Positions 23,048 to 26,253 of a stretch of 26,253 nucleotides of DNA are shown in pieces (within the stretch, counting starts at the first letter, position 1; the number at the start of each line of letters is the position of its first letter). Location: NCBI GenBank assembly GCA_937891805.1, contig CALATK010000023.1:1-26253 (forward strand), in the 5' to 3' direction. A program made the position numbers and the translations under genes. The notes beneath the pieces are model-generated. The model worked only from the letters and a program-made list of their open reading frames with translations, ran no database searches and had not been told where the DNA came from. The stretch is from an uncultured Fibrobacter sp. GTDB lineage: Bacteria > Fibrobacterota > Fibrobacteria > Fibrobacterales > Fibrobacteraceae.

Positions 23048-24064
23048 TTACTTGAAATTTTTCTTCGCCACTTCCAGCGTTTCAATCACCTTGTCGCACC
23101 AGGCGTCAAATTCGGGGTCGTCCTTCTGGAATTCCGGATGAGCCAGCACGTTTGCAATGGTGCGGCGGATTCCCTGATCAAAACGGACTTCGGTGCGGAA
23201 CGTGGGTACGGCGCGCTTGAGCTTGGAATTGTCAAACACCACGGAATTCGCCTTGTCGCCGATGAGGCTCCCCAGCAAATCGTAGTCGCTTACATCGGCA
23301 AGGAATTTCGAAGACACGTAGTAAGGCTTCAGTTCAACGCCCAGAGCATCCGCCACCGCCTTGTAAATCTGGTTCCAGGTGAGCGTTTCGTCGCTGGTTA
23401 TCTGGAACGATTCTCCGATGGCATGGACGTTCCCCATCAGGCCCACGAAACCCCGGGCAAAGTCAGTGTTGTAAGTCATGGTCCAGAGGCTTGTACCATC
23501 ACCGTGAATGATGACAGGCTTGCCCTGCAGCATGCGCTTCGCCACCTGCCAGCTGCCATTCTTGCCGTGAACACCCAGCGGGATGCTGCGCTCGTCATAA
23601 GTGTGACTCGGCCGCACAATTGTGATGGGGAAACCCTCTTCGCGGTACTTGCGCATCAGGAATTCTTCCCCCGCAATCTTGTTGCGGGAGTATTCCCAAT
23701 AGGGGTTCGCGAGAGGCGTCCCTTCGGTAATGCGGTAGTCCGAAAGCGGCTTCTGGTAGGCGCTCGCGGAACTGATGTACATAAACTGCTTGGTCTTGCC
23801 CTTGAACAGGCGGTAATCCCGTTCCAGCGCGCTCGGGTGGAACACGATAAAATCGCAGACCACGTCGAACTCCATGCCCTTGATTTTTTCGGCAACATCC
23901 GACTCATTGTAGATGTCGGCATTAATGAGTTCGACACCTTCGGGAATGTCTTCTGCGGGGCGGTTTCCGCGATTGAGCAGGTAAAGTTTCCAGCCCTGGG
24001 CCACCGCAAGCCGCGTGATGGCCATGCTGATAGTTCCCGTGCCGCCGATAAAGAGAGCAATCAT
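23048..24064 (-). CDS. NAD-dependent epimerase/dehydratase (extended SDR)
   Basis: The 338-residue protein begins with a Rossmann fold carrying GGTGTIS (residues 8-14, GxxGxxG-like). It has the SDR active-site pattern with a Ser stretch (YISSASAYQKP) and a following YSRNK (Tyr-x3-Lys). PTIVRPSHTYD-like text (ITIVRPSHTYD) and WTMTYNTDFARGFVGLM are typical of sugar-nucleotide epimerase/reductase relatives, including the plant CSP41-like group. Substrate is not deducible. The ATG at 24064 is directly preceded by heptad repeats, without a Shine-Dalgarno site. alaS follows 121 bp downstream, with its own promoter. Confidence 0.85.
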   Translation of the reverse strand: MIALFIGGTGTISMAITRLAVAQGWKLYLLNRGNRPAEDIPEGVELINADIYNESDVAEKIKGMEFDVVCDFIVFHPSALERDYRLFKGKTKQFMYISSASAYQKPLSDYRITEGTPLANPYWEYSRNKIAGEEFLMRKYREEGFPITIVRPSHTYDERSIPLGVHGKNGSWQVAKRMLQGKPVIIHGDGTSLWTMTYNTDFARGFVGLMGNVHAIGESFQITSDETLTWNQIYKAVADALGVELKPYYVSSKFLADVSDYDLLGSLIGDKANSVVFDNSKLKRAVPTFRTEVRFDQGIRRTIANVLAHPEFQKDDPEFDAWCDKVIETLEVAKKNFK

Positions 24065-24092
24065 AAAGAAGTGGTTAGTGGTTAGTGGTTAG
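24065..24092 (-). repeat. Four heptads abutting the epimerase start codon
   Basis: On the minus strand the bases divide exactly into CTAACCA three times and CTTCTTT, followed at once by ATG. A further single CTAATCA lies at 24106-24112. The layout mirrors the array before coaC (558-592). Confidence 0.85.
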
Positions 24093-24139
24093 GGCCGAAG
24101 GTCCGTGATTAGAATCTAGGACCGCTGGGGACAAGAAGT

Positions 24140-24234
24140 GTCATCCAGAGCTACGTATGTGGCGAAGGATCCGGGACAGGGGAATTGACTTAGTAGTTGG
24201 GGAAAGCCTTCCCCTGGCTCGCACTACGTAGCTC
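24140..24234. repeat. Dispersed palindromic intergenic element
   Basis: The minus strand contains GGATCCTTCGCC and TCTGGATGAC (24140-24173), the same repeat class as the insertions in the GSCFA gene. A perfect 10-bp inverted pair GAGCTACGTA (24148-24157) and TACGTAGCTC (24225-24234) brackets a hairpin GGGGAA-AGCC-TTCCCC (24199-24214). It fills most of the gap between the alcohol dehydrogenase and the epimerase. Confidence 0.6.
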
Positions 24235-24262
24235 ACCACCCCTTCTTTCCGGAAGGTGCCGT

Positions 24263-25438
24263 TTACACCGTTGCGTGTGCCGCAATCTTGTAGATTTCGG
24301 TCACGTCCTTCGCCTTGAGCGGCACGAATCCCCAGCCGTCGCCCGGATTCAGCTTTTCCACCATCTTCGGGATGTCTTCTTCCTTCGCGCCGAGTTCAGC
24401 GAAGTTGATGGGCATGCCGATGGAATGCAAGAAGCGGCGGAAAGCCTTGATGCCTTCGAGGGCGGTCGCCTTCGGGTTTTCGAAATTCATCTCGCAGCCG
24501 AAAACGCGGGTAGCCATCTGGGCAAAGCGCATCACGTTGTGGTCTACCACGTATTCCATCCAGGAGGGCATAATCACTGCAAGGCCCGCGCCATGGGCGC
24601 AGTCGTAAAGTGCCGAAAGTTCGTGCTCGATGGCGTGGCTGTTCCAGTCTTGACTGCGCCCGCAGCCCACAACGCCGTTGTGGGCTACCGTCCCCGCCCA
24701 CATGATGTTGGCCCGCACCTGGTAGTTGGCGGGGTCGGCAATGGCGCGCGGCCCCTCCTTCACCATCGTGAGGAGCACCGCTTCGCACAGGCGGTCGGTA
24801 ATTTCCACTTCGAGCGTATTCGTGAAGTAGCGTTCAAAAACGTGGGCCATGATGTCGGTAATGCCGCAAGCCGTCTGGTAGGCAGGCAACGTGCAAAGGA
24901 GCGCCGGATTCTGCACCGCAAACTTCGGGCGGATATGTTCGCTACTGGCCCCCCGCTTGAGCATGCCGTCTTCCTTGGTAATCACGGAGTCGCCGCTGCC
25001 CTCGGAACCGGCCGCCGCAATGGTCTGCACCACGCCTATGGGGAGCGCGCAGGCAGCCGAGGCCTTGCCATCGTAAAAGTCCCAGAAATCACCCTTATAG
25101 GGAACACCCATGGCAATGGCCTTGGCAGAGTCAATAGAACTTCCGCCACCTACTGCTACGATAAAGTCAACCCCCTCCTTGCGGCAAAGGTCGATTCCTT
25201 CATATACCAAACCATCTCTCGGATTCGGCTGTACACCACCCAGCTCCACATAGGAAAGACCCTCTGCGTCAAGAGCTGCCTTTACGCGGTCCAAAAGACC
25301 GGAACGAACCACGGAACCACCGCCGTAATGTAACAATACCTTGCTTCCTCCGAAACGCTTTACTAACTTACCTGTCTCTGCTTCCTGACCCTTACGGAAG
25401 GCAGAATAGGTCGGGCTGTAAAAAGTGAAATTATTCAT
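24263..25438 (-). CDS. Iron-containing (group III) alcohol dehydrogenase, butanol-dehydrogenase-like
   Basis: The 391-residue protein has the family layout: an N-terminal NAD(P)-binding part with GGGSSIDSAKAIA (97-109), then the metal ligands D195 and H199 (GITDIMAHVFE), H268 (DWNSHAIEHELS) and H282 (CAHGAGLAVIMP). It reduces aldehydes to alcohols in fermentation; the exact substrate is unclear. ATG 25438 has AAGGAGGT 6 nt upstream. The 5' quarter has AT-leaning codons and a sigma-A promoter like Lachnospiraceae, while from about 25.1 kb leftward the codon use is GC-rich like the Fibrobacter-type neighbours. The protein reads as one intact enzyme, so the change may be a recombination or assembly junction in a conserved stretch. 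Confidence 0.9.
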   Translation of the reverse strand: MNNFTFYSPTYSAFRKGQEAETGKLVKRFGGSKVLLHYGGGSVVRSGLLDRVKAALDAEGLSYVELGGVQPNPRDGLVYEGIDLCRKEGVDFIVAVGGGSSIDSAKAIAMGVPYKGDFWDFYDGKASAACALPIGVVQTIAAAGSEGSGDSVITKEDGMLKRGASSEHIRPKFAVQNPALLCTLPAYQTACGITDIMAHVFERYFTNTLEVEITDRLCEAVLLTMVKEGPRAIADPANYQVRANIMWAGTVAHNGVVGCGRSQDWNSHAIEHELSALYDCAHGAGLAVIMPSWMEYVVDHNVMRFAQMATRVFGCEMNFENPKATALEGIKAFRRFLHSIGMPINFAELGAKEEDIPKMVEKLNPGDGWGFVPLKAKDVTEIYKIAAHATV

Positions 25439-25444
25439 AAAATT

Positions 25445-25494
25445 ACCTCCTTATTTTCTACATCAACTATACCATATCCTGTCCTTTTTGGCAA
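25445..25494 (-). promoter_or_regulatory. Sigma-A/sigma-70 promoter and strong RBS of the alcohol dehydrogenase
   Basis: On the minus strand TTGCCA (25494-25489), a 17-bp spacer and TATAGT (25471-25466) are followed by AAGGAGGT (25452-25445) just before ATG. This is a near-consensus Firmicutes arrangement, unlike the TAnnTTTG elements elsewhere in the window. Confidence 0.7.
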
Positions 25495-25523
25495 TGAAAT
25501 TCTGAAATCATAAGAAACGACGT

Positions 25524-25555
25524 AAAAATGCCGTCTCCCGGTTCCGAGAGACGGC
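25524..25555 (-). terminator. Rho-independent terminator of uvrA
   Basis: GCCGTCTC (25530-25537) and GAGACGGC (25548-25555) form a perfect 8-bp stem with a 10-base loop, followed on the minus strand by ATTTTTACG. It lies about 55 bp after the uvrA stop. Confidence 0.85.
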
Positions 25556-25610
25556 AAAATCTTAATTTTATTATAATATCCTTCCGTTTTTTACAACCTT
25601 TCCCGTGCTT

Positions 25611-26253
25611 TTACGCTCTCTCCGCAGTGGATAGATACTTCTTCACATACTGTCCCGTATAGGAAGCTTCGCAACAGGCAACCTCCTCCGGTGTACCCTG
25701 AGCCACAATGGTACCACCCTTATCTCCGCCCTCGGGACCGATATCGATAAGATAGTCCGCCGTCTTAATCACATCCAGGTTGTGCTCGATGACAAGTACC
25801 GTATTTCCGCCCTCTGTCAGCCGTTCAAGAATCTCAATCAGCTTATGCACATCCGCAAAATGGAGACCGGTGGTCGGCTCATCCAAGATATAAATGGTCT
25901 TGCCGGTACTTCTTTTGGAAAGCTCCGTGGCCAACTTAATACGTTGTGCCTCTCCGCCGGACAGCGTGGTCGAAGGTTGTCCCAGCTTAATATAAGACAA
26001 TCCCACATCATTCAGCGTCCCAATCTTGCGACGGATGCTCGGTACATTTTCAAAGAAAGTCACTGCCTCCTCCACTGTCATATCCAGTACATCGAAAATG
26101 CTCTTTCCCTTGTACTTCACCTCCAGGGTTTCCCTGTTGTAACGCTTTCCGCCACATACCTCACAGGGAACATACACGTCTGCTAAAAAGTGCATTTCAA
26201 TCTTGATGATACCATCCCCGCTACATGCCTCGCAACGTCCACCCTTTACATTA
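25611..26253 (-). CDS. uvrA: Excinuclease ABC subunit UvrA, C-terminal fragment cut by window edge
   Basis: About 213 C-terminal residues are present. The frame is open to base 26253 and begins [20 protein letters not shown]. The zinc finger (CEAC and CEVCGG), ABC signature [15 protein letters not shown], Walker [14 protein letters not shown] and the H-loop [20 protein letters not shown] identify the second ATPase domain of UvrA, which finds DNA damage for nucleotide excision repair. The ATG at 26195 is internal, not a start. Sequence style ([20 protein letters not shown]) and codon use resemble Lachnospiraceae more than the rest of the window. It ends before a strong terminator. Confidence 0.95.
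   Translation of the reverse strand, partial: NVKGGRCEACSGDGIIKIEMHFLADVYVPCEVCGGKRYNRETLEVKYKGKSIFDVLDMTVEEAVTFFENVPSIRRKIGTLNDVGLSYIKLGQPSTTLSGGEAQRIKLATELSKRSTGKTIYILDEPTTGLHFADVHKLIEILERLTEGGNTVLVIEHNLDVIKTADYLIDIGPEGGDKGGTIVAQGTPEEVACCEASYTGQYVKKYLSTAERA

Noticed and set aside
20815..23055. 746-codon plus-strand open frame opposite alaS
   Set aside because: It mirrors the strongly biased codons of alaS, has a His/Val/Ala-rich composition without any domain, and overlaps a certain essential gene.
23012..25333. Long plus-strand frames opposite the epimerase and alcohol dehydrogenase genes (357 and 378 codons)
   Set aside because: They are antisense shadows of two clear enzymes, with no motifs and no ribosome sites.

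Overview
The window looks like a Fibrobacter-type genome (Fibrobacterota, gut or rumen), probably from a metagenome assembly. The evidence is a bacterial PcrB/GGGPS-family protein next to a GSCFA-domain protein, Bacteroidetes/Fibrobacteres-like TAnnTTTG promoter elements in front of several genes, moderately GC-rich housekeeping genes, and degenerate 7-bp tandem repeats between genes. No rRNA, tRNA, CRISPR array, transposase or integrase is visible, and no gene-free stretch exceeds about 210 bp.

Layout. (1) 1-1435, minus strand: a left-truncated CoaBC-type flavoprotein gene and a pcrB-like gene, separated by heptad repeats. (2) 1515-2798, plus strand: a GSCFA-domain gene enlarged by in-frame insertions of dispersed repeats. 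(3) 2726-20072, minus strand: a 17-kb tightly packed type I restriction-modification island. It reads from the right as half-size hsdS, hsdM, KilA-N protein, RecQ-like helicase fused to a phosphoribosyltransferase (PRTase) domain, DprA-like protein, DUF3800 protein, full-length hsdS, two unrecognised proteins, DUF2806-like protein, AlbA_2 protein, an hsdS 3'-end remnant, HEPN protein, hsdR and a YgjP-like metalloprotease. (4) 20217-22959, minus strand: alaS with its own promoter and terminator. (5) 23048-24064: a sugar-epimerase-like SDR. (6) 24263-25438: an iron-dependent alcohol dehydrogenase. (7) 25611-26253: the C-terminal part of UvrA, open at the right edge.

The island works as a complete type I R-M system (M and R plus two candidate S subunits) with 11 kb of other genes placed between M and R. 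Most junctions are 4-8 nt overlaps or gaps under 20 nt, so it probably reads as one long transcript. The cargo is layered: hsdS1, hsdM and hsdR resemble the chromosome in base composition, recQ/dprA/KilA-N are intermediate, and 6.8-13.9 kb is clearly AT-rich. A 3.5-kb block of four genes lies between two related hsdS 3' ends, which suggests insertion by recombination at hsdS. The HEPN gene with an R-x4-H motif recalls RNase-type guards (PrrC/RloC) that sit inside hsd loci, and the RecQ-PRTase/DprA/DUF3800 trio looks like a separate DNA-processing defence module.

The right-hand ~1.1 kb differs from the rest. The alcohol dehydrogenase has a textbook sigma-A promoter and a strong GGAGG site, and the uvrA fragment and its terminator look like Lachnospiraceae (Firmicutes). 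Codon usage changes inside the dehydrogenase gene, so an assembly chimera or a recombination junction near 25.1-25.25 kb should be considered.
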